Shown here one piece after another: positions 28,054-37,200 of a stretch of 64,000 nt of DNA. Positions within the stretch are counted from its first letter, which is position 1. Each line of letters starts with the position of its first letter. The notes beneath the pieces are model-generated. The model had not been told where the DNA came from. It saw only the letters and a list, made by a program, of their open reading frames with translations, and did no database searches. Location: positions 24,366 through 88,365 of the forward strand of contig CATKXW010000005.1 of the NCBI GenBank assembly GCA_949840905.1. The letters are read 5' to 3'. Origin of the DNA: an uncultured Eggerthellaceae bacterium (GTDB lineage Bacteria; Actinomycetota; Coriobacteriia; Coriobacteriales; Eggerthellaceae). The translations under genes and the position numbers were made by a program.

Positions 28054-31000
28054 ATGAAGCTGAGAAACTTCAAGAACAGCGATGCAGAATACAATATCGG
28101 GCTGGATATCGGGACCGGATCGGTCGGTTGGGCGGTCACCGATGAGAGCGGTGGCCTCTGCCTCTTCAAAGGCAAGCACACATGGGGAAGCCGGCTCTTT
28201 CCCGGAGCTGAACAGGCGGCCGAAGCTCGTGTTCATCGAGGGCAGCGGCGACGCTATATCCGTCGTCGGTGGCGGCTCGATCTTCTTCAGGGCTTCTTCC
28301 AAGAGGCGATGGAGGAGGTGGATCCCGAGTTCTTCATCCGCCTTCGCCAATCACGGCTCTTGAAAGAGGATAGAGCCGACGGCCATCGCGATTATCGCTA
28401 CCCGCTGTTCAACGATGCGGACTTCACTGAGGTCGACTATTATGACAAGTTCCCGACCATCTATCACTTGCGTGCGTGGCTGATGGAGACGGACGAGAAG
28501 GCTGATCTGCGGCTGATCTATCTCGCGCTGCACAATATCGTGAAGCATCGGGGGAATTTCTTGCGTCAGGGCGAGACGCTGTCGGCGAAGAATGCGAACA
28601 CCAAAGAGGCGGTGCGCAAGCTTTGCGAGGCGCTCGAGGAATGGTGCCAAGCGGACGAGCTTCCCTGCGAAGCCTTGAAGAACCGCGCGGCGATCTGTGA
28701 GGTGCTCGAAGCCAAGGATATGTCGAAGAGCGAGCGCAAAGACGAGATAGTCTCGCTCCTCGGTCTTGGGAAAGAGGGCGACCGGCTCGATGGGAAGAAG
28801 TTCGGCAAAGCTTTGGCTTCTGCTATCGTGGGATTGAAAGCGGAGATGGCAGCCATCTTCGCGGTGGAAGCAGAGGGGACCAATCTCTACCTTTCCAACG
28901 ATGAGCAGGTCGAAGCATTCGAATCCGTGCTGCCCAGCGAGGGCGAAGAGCTCTTCCAGGCGATGCGTGCCGTGTATGCCTCGTTCGTGCTCGGTGGCAT
29001 TCTGTCCCATGTTCAAGGCGCGACCCTCTCGGTCAACAAGATAGCTGAATACGAACAGTACGGTCGCGATCTGAGGATGCTCAAAGACCTTGTGCAGGAA
29101 TATGCTCTCGACCGCTATGACGATTTCTTCCGCGGGGAGTTCTATCGGGATGCCGATGGGAACCAGACGGGCATCTACGACAAGTCGAAGGCTTCCGGCT
29201 ATACCCGCTATGATCTGGGCGTGCAGGCATCCTCCTACGATGCTTTCCGGAAGGATGTCGAGAAGGTCCTTGGCGGTACGGGTGCCGATCAGGATGAGCG
29301 TTATATCGCCATGATGGAGGCCTTCAAAGAGGAGCGGTTCCTCCGTCGCTTGAAGACCAGCGACAACGGTAGCATCCCCTACCAGCTGCATCTGGAAGAG
29401 ATGCAGGCCATCTTGAAGAACCAGGGGGTTCACTATCCATTCCTTCGCGATGAGGCGGACAAGATAGAGACGCTCGTCACCTTCCGTATTCCCTACTATG
29501 TCGGGCCGCTTTCTTTGAAGAACGCGCCGCGAACGGAGAGCAAGGATCTGGAGGAGACAGAAGCAGAGGCGGGCCGGTATCGGTTCGCTTGGGCTACGCG
29601 AAAGCCGGGTCAGGAGGATGCGGTCATCAAGCCTTGGAACTGGGATACCATCATCGATACCCATGCGAGCGCTGAGGCATTCATCAAGCGCATGGTGGGC
29701 ATGTGCACCTATATCCAAGGTGCTGAAGTGCTTCCGAAGGAATCGCTGCTCTATCAGGAGTATTGCGTCTTGAATGAGCTGAATGGCGCCCATTGGTCTC
29801 AGGATGGGGACGATGAGCATCGTTTCGAGGCCTACGATACGCGAGAGATCGTGGACGAGCTCTTCCGGAAGAAGCGCGGAAAGGTCTCGTATAAGCAGGT
29901 GCAGGAATGGCTGGCGCGCGAGCGTGGAGCGGCTCATGCCCATGTGTCGGGCGGCCAGGGCGAGGCTGGTTTCGAATCTCGGTTGAGCTCCTACGGATTC
30001 TTCTGCGACGTGCTGGGCGTAGATGCTCTCTCGGCTGCTCAGTATGACATGGCCGAGAACATCATCCTTTGGAACACGCTCTTCGAGGATCGCTCCATCC
30101 TGAAAGAAAAGGTGCGTGCGGCGTATGGTGACGAGCTTTCGCCCGAGCAGATCAAGAAGATATGCAAGAAGCGCTTCACCGGATGGGGCCGGCTGTCTCG
30201 TGAATTCCTCTGTGGCGTGAAGGTGCCCACTGACGATGGGATGAAGTCGGTGATGGACGTGCTGCGCGAGGGTCATCCGAACAATGGAGAAAAGTCTCGT
30301 GTCGTGGTGCTCATGGAGGTCATCCGGGACGATAAGCTTGCTTTTGAGAAGAAGATAGACGAGCGCAACAGGGAGTATGCGCGGGAGCGCGGTTTCCAGT
30401 TGGAGGACATCCCCGGCTCTCCTGCGCTGCGTCGTGGCATCAACCAGGCTATTCGCATCGTGGAAGAGATCGTGGGCATAGCCGGTAAGCCGCCTGCGAA
30501 CGTGTTCATCGAGGTGACCCGTGGCGAGGACAAGAGAAGTCCCAGAGGCAAGCGGACGAACCGACGCCATGAGCGCTTGAAGGCGGCGCTGGATGCGTTC
30601 AAGAGCGCCAGCCCGGAACTGTTCGGTCGCGAGCTTCTGAAAGAGCTCAAGCAGAAGGAGAACGAGCTAGATGACGATCGCCTCATGTTGTATTTCATGC
30701 AAGGAGGCAAATCGCTCTATTCAGGAAAGACCCTTGAGATAAACGAGCTTTCGACCTATGAGATCGACCACATCATCCCGCGGTCCTATATCAAAGATGA
30801 TAGCCTCGACAACAAGGCGCTCGTTCTTCGCGAGGAGAACCAGCGCAAGCTCGATTCGCTTCTCCTCGATGATGGCATACGGCGAAGCCAGAAGGCATAT
30901 TGGCGTGCGTTGCACGATGCGAAGCTGATCAGCGATAAGAAGTTCAATAATCTGATGCGCAGCAGCATCAGCGATAAAGCGATGAGGGGCTTCATCAACC

Positions 31001-32247
31001 GGCAGCTCGTGGAAACGAGCCAGATCGTGAAATACGTTCGCTTGATGCTCGAGGAGAGGTATGCGGATACGAAGATCGTTTCGATCAAGGCTGGCATCAC
31101 TCATGGATTGAGGGAAGCCTGCGACTTCGTGAAGTGTCGTGAGATCAATGACTACCATCATGCCCACGATGCCTACCTTGCCTGTCAGGTGGGCCGGTTC
31201 GTGCAAGGTCGCTATCCTGCTCTGGTGGACGAGCCGGTCAAGATGACGAAGATATTGCGGAAGTATGTGCAGGCGCAAAGCGCTGCCTTTGCCCGTATGC
31301 GCAAGACGCCGGGTTCCGCTGGCTTCATCGTCGATAGTTTCCTGAAGCCGAATTTCGACATGGAGACCGGCGAGCTCTATTCGGATGGCATCGTTTGGAA
31401 TGCCGACGAGGAGATAGCCCGTATTCGGAAGAGCCTCGATTACAAGGACTGCTTCATCTCTCGCATGCCCGAAGAGACCCGCGGCGCATTCTGGGATGCG
31501 ACGATCTATTCGCCGAGAAGCGGCAAGAACTTAGGTCTTCCGTTGAAGAGAGGGCTCGATCCAAAGAAATATGGGAGTTACTCACGTGAGCAATTCGCCT
31601 ATTTCTTCATCTATGAAGCAAGGGAGCCGAAGAAGGGCAAGCGCATTCTCGCCTTCGAACCGGTTCCGGTTCGTATCGCTGCTTCCATTGAGAAGACAGA
31701 TGGCGAATTGGAGCGATATGCGAGAACCCTCGCTGAAGAGGCCGGTACGGAGTTTGTGCGCATTAGAAGACGGAAGATATATAAGTATCAACTGATCGAA
31801 TTGGATGGGGAGCGGTTTTATATCACCGGAAAGAAAGAGATGAGGAATGGAGAAAGCTTTTCGTTCGACCAAAACGAAACGCGCATCATGAAGCAAATTA
31901 TTAATGGTGTCACGGTCGACGAGTCCCAGTTCGACTTTCTATTTAGGAAGATAAAAGAAAAGTATGCGCTATATGCGACGAATTTGATGGACAAGCTAAA
32001 GATCGATGATGGATTCTGCGAGGCGTTCTCTCGTCTCAGTGCTGGCGAAAAGAAGCTTATTGTGGAGCGTATAGTATCTGTTGCTAATGCGCAAACAAAT
32101 ATGGTTGACATGACATTAGTAGGGGGTACGACTAATGCAGGGCGGATACAGCCCACTTTCTCAAAGCAGCTTATGAAGCAAGGTATTACGTTCATCGATC
32201 AATCAGTCACTGGCATGTTCGAAAGGCGGACGCACATTGGCCTTTAG
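28054..32247 (+). CDS. cas9: CRISPR-associated endonuclease Cas9, type II-A
   Basis: RNA-guided double-strand DNA endonuclease of 1,397 residues. RuvC-I has Asp18 in GLDIGTGSVGW, followed by the Arg-rich bridge helix (HRGQRRRYIRRRW). RuvC-II has Glu820 in VFIEVTRGEDK. The HNH domain has His906 in YEIDHIIPRSY and Asn920 in DSLDNKALV. RuvC-III reads DYHHAHDAYL with Asp1039. All catalytic residues are intact and the size fits the long II-A class. ATG 28054 is preferred: AAAGGGGCAG lies just upstream, whereas ATG 28033 has no ribosome site. cas1 overlaps its 3' end. Confidence 0.97.
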   Translation: MKLRNFKNSDAEYNIGLDIGTGSVGWAVTDESGGLCLFKGKHTWGSRLFPGAEQAAEARVHRGQRRRYIRRRWRLDLLQGFFQEAMEEVDPEFFIRLRQSRLLKEDRADGHRDYRYPLFNDADFTEVDYYDKFPTIYHLRAWLMETDEKADLRLIYLALHNIVKHRGNFLRQGETLSAKNANTKEAVRKLCEALEEWCQADELPCEALKNRAAICEVLEAKDMSKSERKDEIVSLLGLGKEGDRLDGKKFGKALASAIVGLKAEMAAIFAVEAEGTNLYLSNDEQVEAFESVLPSEGEELFQAMRAVYASFVLGGILSHVQGATLSVNKIAEYEQYGRDLRMLKDLVQEYALDRYDDFFRGEFYRDADGNQTGIYDKSKASGYTRYDLGVQASSYDAFRKDVEKVLGGTGADQDERYIAMMEAFKEERFLRRLKTSDNGSIPYQLHLEEMQAILKNQGVHYPFLRDEADKIETLVTFRIPYYVGPLSLKNAPRTESKDLEETEAEAGRYRFAWATRKPGQEDAVIKPWNWDTIIDTHASAEAFIKRMVGMCTYIQGAEVLPKESLLYQEYCVLNELNGAHWSQDGDDEHRFEAYDTREIVDELFRKKRGKVSYKQVQEWLARERGAAHAHVSGGQGEAGFESRLSSYGFFCDVLGVDALSAAQYDMAENIILWNTLFEDRSILKEKVRAAYGDELSPEQIKKICKKRFTGWGRLSREFLCGVKVPTDDGMKSVMDVLREGHPNNGEKSRVVVLMEVIRDDKLAFEKKIDERNREYARERGFQLEDIPGSPALRRGINQAIRIVEEIVGIAGKPPANVFIEVTRGEDKRSPRGKRTNRRHERLKAALDAFKSASPELFGRELLKELKQKENELDDDRLMLYFMQGGKSLYSGKTLEINELSTYEIDHIIPRSYIKDDSLDNKALVLREENQRKLDSLLLDDGIRRSQKAYWRALHDAKLISDKKFNNLMRSSISDKAMRGFINRQLVETSQIVKYVRLMLEERYADTKIVSIKAGITHGLREACDFVKCREINDYHHAHDAYLACQVGRFVQGRYPALVDEPVKMTKILRKYVQAQSAAFARMRKTPGSAGFIVDSFLKPNFDMETGELYSDGIVWNADEEIARIRKSLDYKDCFISRMPEETRGAFWDATIYSPRSGKNLGLPLKRGLDPKKYGSYSREQFAYFFIYEAREPKKGKRILAFEPVPVRIAASIEKTDGELERYARTLAEEAGTEFVRIRRRKIYKYQLIELDGERFYITGKKEMRNGESFSFDQNETRIMKQIINGVTVDESQFDFLFRKIKEKYALYATNLMDKLKIDDGFCEAFSRLSAGEKKLIVERIVSVANAQTNMVDMTLVGGTTNAGRIQPTFSKQLMKQGITFIDQSVTGMFERRTHIGL

Positions 32248-33115
32248 GACGATATTCATCGAAAGTCCCTGTCGCTGTTCTTACCAGAGCGGCTACATGG
32301 TAGTGCGCAAAGAAGATGAGACCGCTAAGGTCCATCTTTCCGAGATCTCATCCATCATCCTGCAAACGATGCAGGTGAATCTGAGCGCTTACCTTCTAGC
32401 TGAATTGGCGAAGAACAAGATATCCCTCGTGATCAGTGACGATAAGTGCAACCCGATCGGCCAGTATCTCCCGCTCTATGGGGCGCATAATTGCAGCAAG
32501 CGTGTGGTCGAGCAAATGGCATGGGGCGAACCCATCAAGAAGCGCGTATGGCAACGAGTGGTCAAGGATAAGATCGCTCAACAGGCGCGCTTCTTGGAGG
32601 AGCGCGACTATATCAAAGAAGCGCGGGCGGCTTACATGGCTGGCAAAGAGGTGCGGTCGGGCGATACGACGAATCGCGAAGCCCATGTCGCTCGGCTTTA
32701 TTTCGCAGGACTGTTCGGGAACGCTTTCAATCGCGACCTCGATTGCCCTACCAATGCTGCGCTCAACTATGGTTATGCGGTGCTGCTCTCCATGGTGAAT
32801 CGCGAGATAGTATCTCGAGGTTTTCTGACGCAATATGGCATTTGTCACCGGAACGAATATAACCAGTTCAACCTCGCCTGTGACCTCATGGAACCGTTTC
32901 GGCCGGCTGTTGATCGGCTCGTCGTGGATTCTCTGACAGTCGAATTCGACGGCGAGATGCGCCGTTTGATGGGAGACCTCGCGAACAAGGGCGTCTATTA
33001 CCGCGGAGGCTCCTATCATCTCGGTTCGGTGGTCTCGCTCTATGTGCAGGACTGCCTCAATGCCCTGAACAAGAAGATCGCGGTGGATGACATCGAGAGA
33101 TTCGAGCTGTTATGA
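32237..33115 (+). CDS. cas1: CRISPR integrase Cas1
   Basis: Catalytic subunit of the Cas1-Cas2 spacer integrase; 292 residues. The metal-binding triad is visible as Glu148 (NREAHVARLYF), His204 (ICHRNEYNQFN) and an acidic residue at 216-219 (CDLMEP). The GLFGNAFNRD and NAALNYGYAVL segments are typical. The start is TTG 32237, overlapping the end of cas9 by 11 bases, which implies translational coupling. The stop overlaps cas2 by 4 bases. Confidence 0.95.
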   Translation: MAFRTIFIESPCRCSYQSGYMVVRKEDETAKVHLSEISSIILQTMQVNLSAYLLAELAKNKISLVISDDKCNPIGQYLPLYGAHNCSKRVVEQMAWGEPIKKRVWQRVVKDKIAQQARFLEERDYIKEARAAYMAGKEVRSGDTTNREAHVARLYFAGLFGNAFNRDLDCPTNAALNYGYAVLLSMVNREIVSRGFLTQYGICHRNEYNQFNLACDLMEPFRPAVDRLVVDSLTVEFDGEMRRLMGDLANKGVYYRGGSYHLGSVVSLYVQDCLNALNKKIAVDDIERFELL

Positions 33116-33471
33116 GCGACCCTCTCGATGAACGTGCGGCGAAGGCAGGGAGGATACGTTATATGAGGCTCATCGTTTTCTTCGACCTTCCCGTAGAGAC
33201 CGCGAAACAGCGTAAGAACTACCGTCTCTTTCGGAAGCATCTCGTGAAAGAGGGTTATCTCATGCTGCAAGAGTCGGTGTACTCGAAGCTTGTCACGAAT
33301 GACGCAACAGCTGGGGCGGCCGTTGCACGGCTCAAGAAGAGCCGACCTCCGGAGGGGTTGGTGCAGGTTCTCAAGGTCACCGAGAAGCAATTCGCTACCA
33401 TGGTGTATATCACGGGCGACCGAGGCTCTTATGAGGAAGTCGATACCATGGAAGAGTTCGTTGTCCTATGA
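33112..33471 (+). CDS. cas2: CRISPR-associated protein Cas2
   Basis: Structural partner of Cas1 in spacer integration; 119 residues with a ferredoxin-like fold. It has an N-terminal extension of about 17 residues, then YMRLIVFFDLPVET (the conserved beta-strand with Asp), RLFRKHLVKEGYLMLQESVYSKL, and the C-terminal VYITGD. The ATG overlaps the cas1 stop (ATGA) and its own stop overlaps csn2, so cas9-cas1-cas2-csn2 are one unit. Confidence 0.95.
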   Translation: MSDPLDERAAKAGRIRYMRLIVFFDLPVETAKQRKNYRLFRKHLVKEGYLMLQESVYSKLVTNDATAGAAVARLKKSRPPEGLVQVLKVTEKQFATMVYITGDRGSYEEVDTMEEFVVL

Positions 33472-34154
33472 AGATGGTCTTTCAGGGCCTAGAAGACGCT
33501 TTCCTCATCGAGAGGGGTATCCCTTTCGTCTTCGAGGTGAATAATCCGGTTCTGTTCGCCCGGCTATGTCAATCTTTCGAAGGCAATGAAGGAGAGTTCG
33601 CGGTCGAGCCTTATACGCTTTGGGAAGATGACGAACGAGTAAATCCGAAGGACAAGTTCCTCCTTATAGCTAACGTTTTCGATCTGCCATGGGATACAAG
33701 AGGGTCGGCCAGTGCGGTCCATAAGCAGATCGAGAGCATCCTTTTCGAGAGCGAAGAGATCCGGTTGGCTATCGAACAGCTCAATGCGAGCATTCGGAAG
33801 CGCTGTTTTGAGGGAAGCTATGCGTTCCATGCGGATTATGCGTTCGGAGAAGAATGGGATCTCAAGCGATACTTGAAAGCGTTCGCATTCGACGTGGATT
33901 ACAATAAAGAGGAACCGCTCCTTGATAATCTTATAAAATTCCTGAGCTATATTGCAGATATACGCTTCCGAGGTATTCTCGTGTTCGTTAATCTCTGTAG
34001 TTTTTTGGCAGAAAGCGAGCTCGAAGAGCTTCTCGAGCACTCCTTTTTTCTTGGTCTGCCCCTTGTTCTGCTCGAAAGCGACACCAAAAGCTATCAGTTT
34101 TCTCGTGGCGTTCATTATAGGATCGACCAGGAGTTATTAGGGGAATATGTATGA
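33468..34154 (+). CDS. csn2: CRISPR-associated protein Csn2
   Basis: Ring-forming DNA-end-binding protein that defines subtype II-A and is needed for spacer acquisition. The 228 residues begin MKMVFQGLEDAFLIERGIPFVFEVNNPVLFARL, the usual Csn2 N-terminus. Further landmarks are KFLLIANVFDLPWDTR, a central helical leg, and FRGILVFVNLCSFL near the C-terminus. The start overlaps the cas2 stop. The 3' third is AT-richer than cas1/cas2. The stop is only 48 bases from the first CRISPR repeat. Confidence 0.9.
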   Translation: MKMVFQGLEDAFLIERGIPFVFEVNNPVLFARLCQSFEGNEGEFAVEPYTLWEDDERVNPKDKFLLIANVFDLPWDTRGSASAVHKQIESILFESEEIRLAIEQLNASIRKRCFEGSYAFHADYAFGEEWDLKRYLKAFAFDVDYNKEEPLLDNLIKFLSYIADIRFRGILVFVNLCSFLAESELEELLEHSFFLGLPLVLLESDTKSYQFSRGVHYRIDQELLGEYV

Positions 34155-34202
34155 TCGCAGTCAGTTTGTCCGTCCTCTTGCAGGGAGGAATTTGCCCCAA
34201 CG
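34155..34202 (+). promoter_or_regulatory. CRISPR leader with a 13-nt complement of the repeat
   Basis: The gap between csn2 and repeat 1 is only 48 bases. It holds CAGTCAGTTTGTC at 34158-34170, the exact reverse complement of GACAAACTGACTG in the repeat (34216-34228 in repeat 1). A TATGAT hexamer overlaps the csn2 stop (34150-34155) and could be the array's -10. CCCCAACG abuts the first repeat and would be the leader-anchoring sequence. Confidence 0.6.
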
Positions 34203-37200
34203 GTTTTGGTGCAGTGACAAACTGACTGGTATCAGCGCGCCTCGGACCTCTCGCACTACTTCGACGACGTTTTGGTGCAGTGACAAACTGACTGGTATCA
34301 GCGCCGCGATGCGCAACTCCACCGCGTTGTCGTAGTTTTGGTGCAGTGACAAACTGACTGGTATCAGCGCTCTGGCGTACTTCGACCTTATCAAGGGCGG
34401 GTTTTGGTGCAGTGACAAACTGACTGGTATCAGCGCTACGACTTTGCCTACGGCGCGTTTATGCACGTTTTGGTGCAGTGACAAACTGACTGGTATCAGC
34501 GCACCGACGAAGGTCTACGACCTCACGCACTCGTTTTGGTGCAGTGACAAACTGACTGGTATCAGCGCACCATCAAGGGGTCGAGCGCGATCGAGTAGTT
34601 TTGGTGCAGTGACAAACTGACTGGTATCAGCGCTCTTCGTCCTTGGTTGCCGTGACGTTGCGCGTTTTGGTGCAGTGACAAACTGACTGGTATCAGCGCG
34701 CGGACGAGGATGTCGCCCACGCACAGCTGGTTTTGGTGCAGTGACAAACTGACTGGTATCAGCGCAAGCGAGCGGGACTCATGGACGAAAGAGGTGTTTT
34801 GGTGCAGTGACAAACTGACTGGTATCAGCGCACCCGACCGGAGCTATGGGACGCCATAAGCGTTTTGGTGCAGTGACAAACTGACTGGTATCAGCGCTGG
34901 GAAAAGCGCAAGGCCGAGCTGCTTGAAGTTTTGGTGCAGTGACAAACTGACTGGTATCAGCGCCGGGAAGTTTATGCCGGGGTTGCGCTCGCTGTTTTGG
35001 TGCAGTGACAAACTGACTGGTATCAGCGCCTACGGCTCTTCTGCGCTGACCGAAGCGAGGTTTTGGTGCAGTGACAAACTGACTGGTATCAGCGCACGTC
35101 GCGCGAAGCCGAAGCGTCGAAAACCGTTTTGGTGCAGTGACAAACTGACTGGTATCAGCGCATGAAGCGACCGCGAAATCCCTGCTCATGGTTTTGGTGC
35201 AGTGACAAACTGACTGGTATCAGCGCTGAATTGCCCTTTAACCGTTGACGTATAAGTTTTGGTGCAGTGACAAACTGACTGGTATCAGCGCTGCGATATA
35301 GCTAAGAGTTCCGCCTCATATGTTTTGGTGCAGTGACAAACTGACTGGTATCAGCGCGGAGCCAGGTTGATGTCACCTTGGTGACCCGTTTTGGTGCAGT
35401 GACAAACTGACTGGTATCAGCGCCAACATTCGCAATATTTCGGTGAAGGCTTAGTTTTGGTGCAGTGACAAACTGACTGGTATCAGCGCCTGCGCCCATG
35501 TGTTTATCTCCTCGGCGGTGTTTTGGTGCAGTGACAAACTGACTGGTATCAGCGCGAGTTCGTTGACAAAGTTTTGTCATTGATTGTTTTGGTGCAGTGA
35601 CAAACTGACTGGTATCAGCGCAGCAAATTGTTCCTGGAGAAGATTCAATCAGTTTTGGTGCAGTGACAAACTGACTGGTATCAGCGCTACCGTGTCGATT
35701 ATATTGGCGACGGTGGCGTTTTGGTGCAGTGACAAACTGACTGGTATCAGCGCGGTCTCGAAGGTAATATGTGTTAGACAATCGTTTTGGTGCAGTGACA
35801 AACTGACTGGTATCAGCGCTTTTGAAAAACTTTTGAAAAAAAGTGTTGAGTTTTGGTGCAGTGACAAACTGACTGGTATCAGCGCTATCGGGTGCTTCGA
35901 GGTTGAAGGTTGCGGGTTTTGGTGCAGTGACAAACTGACTGGTATCAGCGCATGAACGCATGCCCACCTTCCCACATCTACGTTTTGGTGCAGTGACAAA
36001 CTGACTGGTATCAGCGCACATGAGTGCGTTCTAGGTGAGATAACGCAGTTTTGGTGCAGTGACAAACTGACTGGTATCAGCGCTCAACCTTCCGTGGACC
36101 ATGGGAATAGACGGTTTTGGTGCAGTGACAAACTGACTGGTATCAGCGCAGCGCCTCTTCGCGGCGGAGCGCTCGGCCGGTTTTGATGCAGTGACAAACT
36201 GACTGGTATCAGCGCTTCGATGGCGATTGCCAGAATCACCACCAGGTTTTGGTGCAGTGACAAACTGACTGGTATCAGCGCAGAGGTGGGCGAGGCGGTG
36301 TGGAGAGGAGGGTTTTGGTGCAGTGACAAACTGACTGGTATCAGCGCCCATATATATAGTGTTGTGCGCTGGCGTTAGTTTTGGTGCAGTGACAAACTGA
36401 CTGGTATCAGCGCTTTCAAGCGAGCTTTCTGCTGTGCTTTCGAGTTTTGGTGCAGTGACAAACTGACTGGTATCAGCGCCCATTTCGCACGCGAATCGTT
36501 GCACTCTTCGTTTTGGTGCAGTGACAAACTGACTGGTATCAGCGCTAATGCAAGAGCATCGTCTTCGAGCAATGCGTTTTGGTGCAGTGACAAACTGACT
36601 GGTATCAGCGCGCCTTGGCCCTTACGGCTTCGATCAAACTGGTTTTGGTGCAGTGACAAACTGACTGGTATCAGCGCCGGTTATGACAAGCTGACGAGCG
36701 ATGAATGGTTTTGGTGCAGTGACAAACTGACTGGTATCAGCGCGGGTTAGATGCCATTAAAACCACCCTCCCGGTTTTGGTGCAGTGACAAACTGACTGG
36801 TATCAGCGCCATCGTTCACGTTCTCGCGCGTGCAGCTGTGTTTTGGTGCAGTGACAAACTGACTGGTATCAGCGCTTGGAAGGCGTCCAGATGACCGGTT
36901 TCTCAGTTTTGGTGCAGTGACAAACTGACTGGTATCAGCGCAGCTTTGTGTGGCTATGAACTCGATGTTAAGTTTTGGTGCAGTGACAAACTGACTGGTA
37001 TCAGCGCGGAGAATCCAGAAGAAAGCGGAGCCGCTACGTTTTGGTGCAGTGACAAACTGACTGGTATCAGCGCCGCGCATTAGAACACCAGACACACCAC
37101 TGTGTTTTGGTGCAGTGACAAACTGACTGGTATCAGCGCCCATTTCGCACGCGAATCGTCGCACTGTTCGTTTTGGTGCAGTGACAAACTGACTGGTATC

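Noticed and set aside
28351..30570. 739-codon minus-strand frame
   Set aside because: Antisense shadow of cas9; no ribosome site or family signature, while the plus strand has all Cas9 motifs.
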